64,000 bases of DNA from positions 62,001 to 126,000 of the forward strand of contig NZ_JACJTD010000011.1 in assembly GCF_014698505.1 (NCBI RefSeq), read 5' to 3'. The notes beneath the pieces are model-generated. The model was not told the DNA's origin and did not search any database. It saw nothing but the letters and a program-made list of their open reading frames with translations. Position numbers and translations under genes: made by a program. Below are positions 56,544-64,000 of this stretch, one piece after another (position 1 is the stretch's first letter; the number at the start of each line of letters is the position of its first letter). Source of the stretch: Nostoc foliaceum FACHB-393 (GTDB lineage Bacteria; Cyanobacteriota; Cyanobacteriia; Cyanobacteriales; Nostocaceae).

Positions 56544-59069
56544 TTATGCAGGGGGAATAATTGAAGTTAAGATTATTTCTCTGACATACTCTGCGGAATC
56601 TTGCTGTAATGCTGATGCCGCGATCGCTTCACTCTCAACTATACTTAACCGAGTGATCGCTTGTTTCACTCCAGCTATGGCTTGAGGATTCACGCTCAAT
56701 TCATCCAGTCCTAAACCTAATAAAATTGGTGTTGCTAAAGTATCTGCTGCCAATTCTCCACATAATCCTACCGAAATACCCGCCGCATGGGCAGCTTGAA
56801 TAGCTTGCTGCACCATTCGCAATACTGCTGGGTGTAGTGCATCAACCAAATTTGCCACGCGGGGATTAGTGCGATCGCTAGCCATGACATACTGACTCAG
56901 ATCATTAGTCCCTATACTAAAGAAGTCTACTTCAGCTGCTAACTGATCTGCGATCGCTACTGCTGCCGGAACCTCTACCATAATTCCTACTTTCATAGCT
57001 GCATCAAAGGAAATACCAGCTTGATTTAATTCAGCTTGCACTTCACCCAAAATTACCTTAGCTGCACGTACCTCAGTTACACTGGCAATCATCGGCAACA
57101 TGATCTTAATTTGGTGTCCGACACTAGCTCTCAAAATTGCCCGTAACTGAGTTTTGAACAAATCTAGATGATCTAAACAGAAACGAATTCCCCGCCAGCC
57201 TAAGAAAGGGTTAGCTTCTGGAAACCCTACTCTCAGATAAGGAAGTGGCTTATCACCACCGACATCTAGAGTACGAATAATCAACGGACGATTATCTAAA
57301 ACTTGGGCGATCGCCTGATACACTTCTAGTTGTTCTTCTTCAGTGGGGGCGCTTGTCCTATCTAGATAGAGAAACTCTGTGCGGAGTAGCCCCACTCCTT
57401 CTGCACCGCTAGCCACCGCAACTTGTACATCACTTATACTCCCAATATTGGCAAAAACGCCAATTTGCCGACCATCACGAGTAATTGCTGGCTGGTGTGC
57501 TGTAGCTCGTGCTTCCTGTTGAGCAGTTTGCCAAGCTGACTGCTTTGCTGCTAGTAAATCCAGGATATGTGATTCTGGTTCTACCCAGGCTCTGCCACTT
57601 TCACCATCAAGTGCCATAAGTGTACCATCTGCCAAGTGCAACACCTGGGCATCTACTCCCAAAACTGCGGGAATACCCAATGTCCGGGCGATAATTGCGC
57701 TGTGAGAAGTGGCACTACCTGAAGTTGTACAAATACCCAACACCTTTGTCGGATCTAATCTAGCGGTATCTGAGGGAGTTAAATCTGTCGCTACTAAAAT
57801 CGCCGGTTCCTCAAGATGCAGGTTAGGCGCAGCATTCCCAGCTAGTAATCGCAGTACCCTTTGCCCGACATCCACAACATCGTCAACTCGCTCTTGCAGG
57901 TAAGAATCCTCAAGTGTACGGTAGGAAGCCGCTACTTCATCGACTACGGCTTGCCAAGCGGCTTCAGCATTTATATGGTTTTCTAAAATGCGTTTTTTAG
58001 CCGCTTCTAGCAAAACTGGATCTTCTAAAAATAGTAATTGGGCATCGAAGATGGCGGCTTCAGCGTCACCAATTTGCAGAGATGCTTGTGAGAATACTGC
58101 TTGAATTTCTTGTCTGGCTGTGTGGATTGCTGCTTGTAATCGTTGCCACTGGGCATCAGGTTCATCTACGTGGTATTCCGTAATCGAGATGTGGGTGGGT
58201 TGATAATGAACAACAGGTGCGATCGCTACTCCAGCAGAAGCTGCAATTCCCGAAAGTTCGCCGTGAGTTGCTGGTGTAACTTCATGGTGAAATGCTGGCG
58301 GAGAATTCAAAGCAACATTATCTTCACCAAAGTTATTTGCAAATAATGCCTGTAATGCCGTCAGCGCCTCATCTGCATCAGAACCAGTGGCAGTAATTAC
58401 GAGTTCGTGTCCTTGACGCACCCCTAAAGTTGTGACTTGGTTAATACTGTCACCCCTAACTAGATCAGTATTTCTCGTTAAATTTCGTACTAAAATTTGA
58501 GATTGAAACTTGGCTGCGGTTGCGACAAACTGCGCTGCGGGACGAGCGTGTAATCCTAAGCGATTGCTCACAATCAGCCGGATTTCTTGGGTTGGTGATT
58601 CTACATTGGTTATTGTTGGGGTGTTGTGACTGGCAAGTGACAACGGCCGACTAACTACACCCAGTTGAGTTGCTTTTGCTTGGAGTGCGCCGCGTGCTTC
58701 CGCCATAACTTGGTGAATATCTCTACCAAGAGCAGCAGCTACCACAGCAGCGATCGCGCCTTCTACTAGAGGTGCTTCACACAAATACACTTTTTGCTGC
58801 TGTGCTTCTGGTAAAAACTCGATTGCCATTTCTGCACTCAGCAAAGCACTACCCAAATCCATTAACACTAAGACACCATCATCAGAGAAAACAGAAGCGA
58901 TCGCTTCATAAACCTGGATGGGATCTGTACCCAATGGATTTTCCTGATCTTCAATACCTGCTGCAACCGCGATAGGGACTTGGCCCTGAACCATTTGCGC
59001 GGCGAGTTCCCGCACACCCAGAGCTAGTTGTTTACTGTGAGAAACGATAACAATTCCGATCACTGCCAC
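56544..59069 (-). CDS. DhaM-HPr-Enzyme I fusion phosphotransferase
   Basis: The 841-residue protein joins three PTS modules. Residues 1-130 are a DhaM/mannose-type EIIA domain (GIVIVSHSKQLALGVRELA, active His in VSHS; VLVLMDLGSALLSAEMA). Residues 160-245 are an HPr (NRLGLHARPAAQFVATAA). Residues 265-830 are Enzyme I: SGSATSHSAIIARTLGIPAV with the phospho-His, DVGGDKPLPYL, GWRGIRFCLD, GIMVEVPAAVA, FFSIGTNDLSQYV and GLCGELAAD. It should pass phosphate from PEP to a DhaKL dihydroxyacetone kinase. dhaK and dhaL are not in this window. Confidence 0.93.
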   Translation of the reverse strand: MAVIGIVIVSHSKQLALGVRELAAQMVQGQVPIAVAAGIEDQENPLGTDPIQVYEAIASVFSDDGVLVLMDLGSALLSAEMAIEFLPEAQQQKVYLCEAPLVEGAIAAVVAAALGRDIHQVMAEARGALQAKATQLGVVSRPLSLASHNTPTITNVESPTQEIRLIVSNRLGLHARPAAQFVATAAKFQSQILVRNLTRNTDLVRGDSINQVTTLGVRQGHELVITATGSDADEALTALQALFANNFGEDNVALNSPPAFHHEVTPATHGELSGIAASAGVAIAPVVHYQPTHISITEYHVDEPDAQWQRLQAAIHTARQEIQAVFSQASLQIGDAEAAIFDAQLLFLEDPVLLEAAKKRILENHINAEAAWQAVVDEVAASYRTLEDSYLQERVDDVVDVGQRVLRLLAGNAAPNLHLEEPAILVATDLTPSDTARLDPTKVLGICTTSGSATSHSAIIARTLGIPAVLGVDAQVLHLADGTLMALDGESGRAWVEPESHILDLLAAKQSAWQTAQQEARATAHQPAITRDGRQIGVFANIGSISDVQVAVASGAEGVGLLRTEFLYLDRTSAPTEEEQLEVYQAIAQVLDNRPLIIRTLDVGGDKPLPYLRVGFPEANPFLGWRGIRFCLDHLDLFKTQLRAILRASVGHQIKIMLPMIASVTEVRAAKVILGEVQAELNQAGISFDAAMKVGIMVEVPAAVAIADQLAAEVDFFSIGTNDLSQYVMASDRTNPRVANLVDALHPAVLRMVQQAIQAAHAAGISVGLCGELAADTLATPILLGLGLDELSVNPQAIAGVKQAITRLSIVESEAIAASALQQDSAEYVREIILTSIIPPA

Positions 59070-59129
59070 ACCGTCAACCTTGTTGAGAGGTTTGCGTTAG
59101 CTAGTTATCCATTTCATTTTCCCATTCTG

Positions 59130-60326
59130 CTACAATTGCAACTGCCCGAAAATCTTCCGGTCTTTCCAGCTAGAAATACGAATAAAATAGCCTTCTGTTA
59201 CGGAAATACGTGGTCTCCACTCATAAACTCCATCGCTAGCAGTACGGGTAGAAATGTTTTGGATAAGTTTGTTCCCATCGTACAACTTAATCGAGACATC
59301 GCCGTCAAAATTATCCTGCCACAATATTAAATAAGGCTGATCCTTCTTTGGAAGTACTTTCTTCGCTGGCTGACTGATCAAGATTTTTGGTGCAACCTGA
59401 TTTTTGCTTTTCTTACGGAATCCCAGATAATGAGGTAGGTATCGAAAAGTAGGATTTTCTTGCAGATTAGATAGTTGGGGAACAATAATGTTTCCGTTTT
59501 GGGAATTGAATAAATAAGTTGATCTGCCGCCGTCAACAGTAATAATATCTCCTTTGACTCCTAATTTACGTAATAAATCGGCTGCTTCATCCAGAGTTGT
59601 TTGGTTCACCGTCATAATCAACAAAAGCTCGTCACCTTTAACACCATCTTTGTTCAAAGTACCGATTATTTGATACTTATTCACTTGGTTTTGGGCTAAT
59701 ACTTTCGCCGGATGATCGCTGTATCGGTAAGTGACGATTGCATTCTTCACTGCTTTTTGGTTAAGAGGCGCACCGCTAACCTGGTTGTAATCTGTAATGT
59801 ATGCCTGCTTGCTATCCCAGACTAAGGTCTTGAGGCGAATATTACTATAAAATTTATCTTTTGGTTCCTTGATTGGGCCATAAGGACTATTGCCGCCACT
59901 GATGACTACACCATTGAGTTTAATTGGAAAGGATAATTGAGTACTAGATTGGTATTGCTCAAAAAAAGAACAATTAATTATTGAGAAAACGTTGTTTGCG
60001 TAAAGTTTTTTATATTCGTCTGCAACTTCAGAAAACAACTTATTTTTGAAAAAAGGGCTGTAATGTCCACCTTCTCCTTTATAATATTTACCCTCATTTA
60101 GACCCATATTATCTACCTCTCCGGTAATTTGGTCTATCTGCATTTTGCCCAGCTCAATAACTTGTAAATATGCTTCGTTACCATTTGTTAATTGTTTTTT
60201 ATATAAAGCTGCCCCATCTATAGTTTGGAGAGGCTGATAAGAAGATAGAGGGCTGAAAGTTTGGGCAATCAAAAGGCTACTCAGAATTGGCAGCAAAAAA
60301 AGCAATAAATTGATTACAGTATTCAT
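59130..60326 (-). CDS. Phosphodiester glycosidase (NAGPA/DUF2233) family protein
   Basis: The 398-residue exported protein starts with a hydrophobic signal (TVINLLLFLLPILSSLLIA). The core fits the phosphodiester glycosidase fold: VFSIINCSFFEQYQ, FPIKLNGVVISGGN, LLLIMTVNQTTLDEAADLLR, and the typical ITVDGGRSTYLFN. A C-terminal beta domain (about residues 310-398: YLILWQDNFDGDVSIKLYDG) is probably carbohydrate- or surface-binding. The substrate is unknown. It shares direction with the PTS fusion 60 bases downstream. Confidence 0.85.
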   Translation of the reverse strand: MNTVINLLLFLLPILSSLLIAQTFSPLSSYQPLQTIDGAALYKKQLTNGNEAYLQVIELGKMQIDQITGEVDNMGLNEGKYYKGEGGHYSPFFKNKLFSEVADEYKKLYANNVFSIINCSFFEQYQSSTQLSFPIKLNGVVISGGNSPYGPIKEPKDKFYSNIRLKTLVWDSKQAYITDYNQVSGAPLNQKAVKNAIVTYRYSDHPAKVLAQNQVNKYQIIGTLNKDGVKGDELLLIMTVNQTTLDEAADLLRKLGVKGDIITVDGGRSTYLFNSQNGNIIVPQLSNLQENPTFRYLPHYLGFRKKSKNQVAPKILISQPAKKVLPKKDQPYLILWQDNFDGDVSIKLYDGNKLIQNISTRTASDGVYEWRPRISVTEGYFIRISSWKDRKIFGQLQL

Positions 60327-60762
60327 CCGTATTTTATTTAGTTAGAATTGACACTATTAGGTGTAATACCATTTAATGAAAATCTTGATATATATAGATT
60401 TACCGTAGGGTAGCACAGCGGTGCTACCCTACCAACATATTTGTATCAACCTTAAAGTTAAATAGTATAAATTTACGCTTACCGAGTTATTCTATAATCG
60501 AAATTTGAATGTCAGCTAGCTTTTAAAGCCAAGTTTCGAGTTCAGAAGGTCAACGTTGAAGTTCAAGAAGTCGAAACTTCAGGTGTATAAAGCTTGTGAA
60601 ATTTGTACAGCTTTGTTATATAAATCAACATGAGGATTAAGCAAACCTACTAAATATCCCATATCTGCAAATACAAACCGCATTAATCTTTTCCTTGTGT
60701 ACTGAGTTGATGAAGCACTAAAGAAACATTCTTTGTAGTATGATTCTGATTTTGTAATACTA
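60327..60762. other. Intergenic region with MITE copy 2
   Basis: Holds the 103-bp element at 60366-60468. Further right AAGTTTCGA and TCGAAACTT (about 60532-60582) form an inverted repeat. No gene. Confidence 0.5.
60366..60468. repeat. MITE-like element, copy 2
   Basis: Begins ATACCATTTAATG and ends GTTAAATAGTAT, so its ends are near-perfect inverted repeats. The core is GGGTAGCAC...GTGCTACCC. Arms match the copy at 3740-3843. Confidence 0.8.
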
Positions 60763-61953
60763 ATGGTAAAAGAGATGACGGCTCAATTTGAATACAGCAC
60801 TCTCAGCCATCCGCAGGATATTCAGCAGCTGATGTATATCCTTGAGCAGTGTTTTATCAGCGGGCTTAGTGGCGAGGAAGCTTACATCAACCTGATTGGT
60901 ATAAAAAATTTCCGCATTATTCGGGGATTAGAGCAATTAGCTGGTGGATTGGCAACTCTGGATATGGGCCAGTGGTGGGGTGGTCAACGTGTACCAATGA
61001 CAGGAATCGCCGCAGTGGGCATTGCTCCAGAGTATCGTGGTTCGGGAGCTGCGATCGCTCTCATGCAGCACACCCTCAAAGAACTTTATGCTAGGGGTGT
61101 GGCGATTTCCGCTCTTTATCCGGCGGTTCAAACTTTGTACCGAAAAGTAGGTTATGAGCAGGGGGGTAGCTGGTGTATTTGGGAAGTTGCTACTAGGAAT
61201 ATCCAGGTGCGGGAGCAACCCCTACCTTTAGAACCAGTAGTGAGCATTAATCATGAAGTCTTTCATCAGCTATATCAGCAGCAGGCGAAACAAACGCATG
61301 GATATTTAGACAGACATCCAGCAATCTGGCAGCGAATAATCCAACCAGATGAGAAAGAAACAGTCTATGCCTATTTTATTGGTACTAAAGACCAGCCCCA
61401 AGGCTACATCATCTTTACTCAAGAGCGAACAGAGGATGGTGAAATCCTCTGGGTGAAAGATTGGGTACTGGGCACAGTTGCTGCTACACAAACTTTCTGG
61501 TCTTTTCTAGCAAATCATCGCTCTCAAATTCACAAGGTGCGATGGAAGAGTTCTGCGATTGATTCCCTGACATTGCTACTACCAGAGCAAACTGCCAAGA
61601 TATGGCGTGAGAGTCGTTGGATGCTACGGGTGATAGATGTAGTCAAGGCGCTGGAGGCGCGGGGTTATCCATTGGGAATCGAAACTGAATTGCACCTAGA
61701 AATTCAAGATAATTTGCTAACTGGAAATAATGATAAATTCATCCTTTCTGTTGCCAACGGACGTGGTGAAGTCACAAGAGGTGGAAAGGGCGAATTACAG
61801 CTAAATATCCGGGAATTGGCACCATTGTATACAAGTTTGTTTACCCCCTACCATTTGCAAATAGCGGGAAAACTTGATGGCACAGAAACGGCTATCATAG
61901 CAGCTACGCAAATATTTGCAGGTAGCTCTCCTTGGATGGCTGATTTCTTTTAA
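60763..61953 (+). CDS. Eis-like GNAT N-acetyltransferase with SCP2 domain
   Basis: The 396-residue protein has the enhanced-intracellular-survival (Eis) layout. A first GNAT domain carries the acetyl-CoA loop GIAPEYRGSGAAIALMQHTL, with ALYPAVQTLYRKVGYEQGGS. A second GNAT-like half is at about residues 165-285, and a C-terminal sterol-carrier-like domain ends in YTSLFTPYHLQIAGKL and ends with a terminal Phe. Eis proteins acetylate amines of aminoglycosides or proteins; the substrate here is unknown. ATG 60775 (MTAQFEYS) is an alternative start. Confidence 0.88.
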   Translation: MVKEMTAQFEYSTLSHPQDIQQLMYILEQCFISGLSGEEAYINLIGIKNFRIIRGLEQLAGGLATLDMGQWWGGQRVPMTGIAAVGIAPEYRGSGAAIALMQHTLKELYARGVAISALYPAVQTLYRKVGYEQGGSWCIWEVATRNIQVREQPLPLEPVVSINHEVFHQLYQQQAKQTHGYLDRHPAIWQRIIQPDEKETVYAYFIGTKDQPQGYIIFTQERTEDGEILWVKDWVLGTVAATQTFWSFLANHRSQIHKVRWKSSAIDSLTLLLPEQTAKIWRESRWMLRVIDVVKALEARGYPLGIETELHLEIQDNLLTGNNDKFILSVANGRGEVTRGGKGELQLNIRELAPLYTSLFTPYHLQIAGKLDGTETAIIAATQIFAGSSPWMADFF

Positions 61954-62423
61954 GGGGAGTGGGGAAGGTTGGGCCTCCTCTGGGGATAAGGGGTAATGGG
62001 GAAGGGATTAAACTGTTGTGCCTCCAGTTTTTACTCAACTCACATCCCCGACGCTCCCCAATCAGCAAAATATAAGTTGGAAACATAATTAATCATTAGA
62101 TCGTCGTTCCGCTAGATTAGCAATTTCTGTTGTCAATTCATATCATAAACAAGGCTGTCAGCGTTTTTTTGATAAATCATGATTATCTAATCCTAGATAA
62201 GTAAGTAGAGATGAATCAATTAAAGTTTGTAGTTGGCGTTTGAGCGAAGATAGCGCCAACTACAAGCTACAAATTTGGATGATCTCTACATTACTTATCA
62301 TCAAAAAAATAACTTAAGGGAATTTGTGTTTTCTGTCCTGAATTTCAGTATGATTATCAGAAAACAATCTAAGCTCAAGTTGATTAGTTGCTACCTACAT
62401 AGTTGCATACCTACAATCACAAC
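61954..62423. other. Intergenic region with a palindromic MITE
   Basis: It holds GC-rich repeat-like DNA at the left, the 104-bp element at 62196-62299, then an AT-rich leader of the beta-lactamase-like gene. No gene is seen. Confidence 0.5.
62196..62299. repeat. 104-bp MITE with outer and inner inverted repeats
   Basis: GATAAGTAAGTAGAGAT (62196-62212) and ATCTCTACATTACTTATC (62282-62299) are inverted, with one extra base. Inside, TTGTAGTTGGCG (62227-62238) and CGCCAACTACAA (62254-62265) form a perfect 12-bp inverted repeat. TTTTTTTGAT and ATCAAAAAAA lie just outside. Confidence 0.85.
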
Positions 62424-63746
62424 ATGAAATCACATTTACTTGCGATCGGTTTAAGCAGTTTGCTTCTAGTTGCAGGACAAGCTAAAGCCTCACGATTACA
62501 GTCTTGGTACTTTGACTCTAAGCAAAACCAATTACACCTAACTACAACTTCTGGAATCCAACCAAAAGCCTTTTTATTAGATAATCCTAATCGATTAATA
62601 ATTGACTTACCTGGAACTAGTTTTAATTCAGATAGTGTCAAAAAAAGTTTTGGTAATGCGATTAAAGAAATTCGTATCGGAAAACCAGACAGTAAAACAA
62701 CTCGTTTTGTCGTAGAATTAGCTCCAGGTTATCATATTGCTTCCCGCAATCTATCTATCAAGGGAGATTCTCGTTCCCATTGGATTGTAAAATTCAACTC
62801 ATTTGACCGCCAAAGCAATAACATTCCTGGGGAAAACAGAGAAGATGTTGCCATAAATTCTACAGATGCCTCAACATTTGCGGGAGTTGTAAATCTTGGC
62901 CAAGAAATGAAGGGTATCAGTTCTCAAATTCGCGCATTGTTAGCAACTTATAAAACATTGAATCCAGGAATATTTTTCTTAGATTTAGATACAGGTAACT
63001 ATATAGATATTAATGGTGAAAAAAGATTTGCTGCTGCCAGTACAATAAAATTTCCCTTGTTAGTAGCTCTTTTTCAAGAAATAGACGCTGGTAGAATTAA
63101 ACTAACAGATAAATTAGTGATGCGGCGCGATTTAAGGGTTGGTGAAGCCGGAACTATGAAATACAAACCCGTCGGAACTAAATTTAGCGTCCTCCAAACT
63201 GCTACCTTGATGATGACGATTAGCGATAATACCGCAACAAATATGGTTCTTGATCGTTTAGGTGGTGCAGCAAAAGTTAACCAACGTTTTCGTAATTGGG
63301 GATTGCAAAATACAGCAATTCAGAATTTACTTCCAGACATTCCTGGCAAAAATACAACCAGTTCCAAAGATTTGGTCAGATTGGCGGCGTTAGTTTCTAA
63401 CAATCGTTTGCTTTCCTCAAATAGCCGCAATCAAGTTTTAGGCATTATGCGCCGTGTCAAAACTAATAGTTTGCTACCAGCTGGTATTGGTAAAGGAGCT
63501 AGGATCGCCCACAAAACTGGTACATTGAGATTTATCATTGGTGATGCGGGTATTATTGAAATGCCTAACGGTAAAAGCTATTTAGCAGGTGTTTTGGTGC
63601 AAAGACCAAACCACGATCGCAGAGCTGGAGATTTTGTCCGTGAAGTTTCTCGCAGAGTCTACAATTACCTAAACCAAGCCAGAGTTAGCAATATAGAACC
63701 GAACTCCAGCGATGCCTCCGGCGGGCTACGCCTACCCACTCGTTAG
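62424..63746 (+). CDS. AMIN-domain class A beta-lactamase-like serine hydrolase
   Basis: The 440-residue protein has a signal peptide (SHLLAIGLSSLLLVAGQAKA) and an N-terminal AMIN domain (residues about 25-120: RLIIDLPGTSFN, IRIGKPDSKTTRFVVEL). A class A beta-lactamase/DD-peptidase fold follows, with active-site Ser and Lys in STIKFPLLVALF, SDN in MTISDNTATNMVL and the KTG triad in IAHKTGTLRF. AMIN domains bind peptidoglycan, so periplasmic action on the wall or on beta-lactams is likely. The C-terminal about 15 residues come from a GC-rich repeat (63710-63733). ATG 62424 is chosen over TTG 62403. Confidence 0.92.
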   Translation: MKSHLLAIGLSSLLLVAGQAKASRLQSWYFDSKQNQLHLTTTSGIQPKAFLLDNPNRLIIDLPGTSFNSDSVKKSFGNAIKEIRIGKPDSKTTRFVVELAPGYHIASRNLSIKGDSRSHWIVKFNSFDRQSNNIPGENREDVAINSTDASTFAGVVNLGQEMKGISSQIRALLATYKTLNPGIFFLDLDTGNYIDINGEKRFAAASTIKFPLLVALFQEIDAGRIKLTDKLVMRRDLRVGEAGTMKYKPVGTKFSVLQTATLMMTISDNTATNMVLDRLGGAAKVNQRFRNWGLQNTAIQNLLPDIPGKNTTSSKDLVRLAALVSNNRLLSSNSRNQVLGIMRRVKTNSLLPAGIGKGARIAHKTGTLRFIIGDAGIIEMPNGKSYLAGVLVQRPNHDRRAGDFVREVSRRVYNYLNQARVSNIEPNSSDASGGLRLPTR

Positions 63747-63821
63747 CAATCAGGAGTGGGAAGTGGGGAGTTAAAAGTTTTTCTTCATCTCCCTTACCCC
63801 ACGCCTGAGTTACCTTGCTAC

Positions 63822-64000
63822 TTAACTTAAGAAATTTGGGGTACCACTACCACCATTCTTACCAACAGCAGGAATTTCCAGTAGGCTATCTGTGGCCTTG
63901 CCAGTACTATCATTGGTAACGGATGTAGAATTACCTGGATGTCCATTGGGAATGAAAAGTTGCGGATGATCAAAGGGCGCTTTGTCATAAAGAACTCGCT
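63822..64000 (-). CDS. C-terminal end of an unidentified protein (partial)
   Basis: A frame entering from the right edge on the minus strand encodes RVLYDKAPFDHPQLFIPNGH and a low-complexity tail (DSLLEIPAVGKNGGSGTPNF) to TAA at 63822-63824. It reads like real coding sequence (Pro/Asn-rich, no internal stop) but I cannot name the family from the end alone. Confidence 0.6.
   Translation of the reverse strand, partial: RVLYDKAPFDHPQLFIPNGHPGNSTSVTNDSTGKATDSLLEIPAVGKNGGSGTPNFLS

Overview
The window is chromosomal DNA of a filamentous, probably heterocyst-forming cyanobacterium of the Nostoc/Anabaena group. The evidence is genes for photosystem II subunits (psbK, psbM, psbZ), cytochrome c6 and NblA, very frequent HIP1 octamers (GCGATCGC), many short tandem heptamer repeats (runs of TTAGTCATTGGTC or TTAGGAG type), and a five-gene kdpA-B-G-C-D layout with a shortened KdpD as described in Anabaena.

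Layout. 1-8 kb: tgt, psbK, a small [2Fe-2S] ferredoxin and psbM face right; a tandem universal stress protein, a ProA-like protein that lacks the catalytic cysteine, a zinc-ribbon membrane protein, tRNA-Gly, ribH and psbZ face left. 8-14 kb: a DHH-CBS-tRNA nucleotidyltransferase fusion, a Uma2 protein and an ABC-F ATPase. 14-20 kb: a phospho-signalling group (ABC1/UbiB kinase, PP2C phosphatase, Ser/Thr kinase) around nblA, which lies downstream of a 314-bp inverted-repeat-bounded element. 20-28 kb: a glycosyltransferase, anmK, a PEP-CTERM protein, a BT1-family transporter and a carotenoid oxygenase. 28-37 kb: the kdp potassium-pump operon facing left, including a 59-residue kdpG, with a divergent histidine kinase/NarL response regulator pair. 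37-42 kb: a decayed DUF4347/Calx-beta gene followed by an intact FG-GAP/lamin-tail/Calx-beta/RTX surface protein. 42-50 kb: priA, a group 2 sigma factor, a GNAT acetyltransferase, petJ and a broken TPR gene next to a Uma2 gene. 50-64 kb: glgX, a TonB-dependent receptor, a gene made largely of a 21-bp HIP1-bearing repeat, a secreted small protein, a DhaM-HPr-Enzyme I fusion, a phosphodiester glycosidase, an Eis-like acetyltransferase, an AMIN-domain class A beta-lactamase-like protein and the end of an unidentified gene.

The most distinctive property is repeat invasion. At least five families of small palindromic or inverted-repeat elements occur here. Several sit in frame inside conserved genes (the nucleotidyltransferase, anmK, probably priA, kdpD, the carotenoid oxygenase and the beta-lactamase), where they add non-family peptide segments. 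Two genes are clearly decaying (DUF4347 and TPR). No CRISPR array, complete insertion sequence, prophage or secondary-metabolite cluster was seen. I did not find a convincing wholly new multi-gene system. The best leads are the cysteine-less ProA paralogue, the split Kdp sensor beside a divergent two-component pair, the element upstream of nblA, and the heptapeptide repeat gene.
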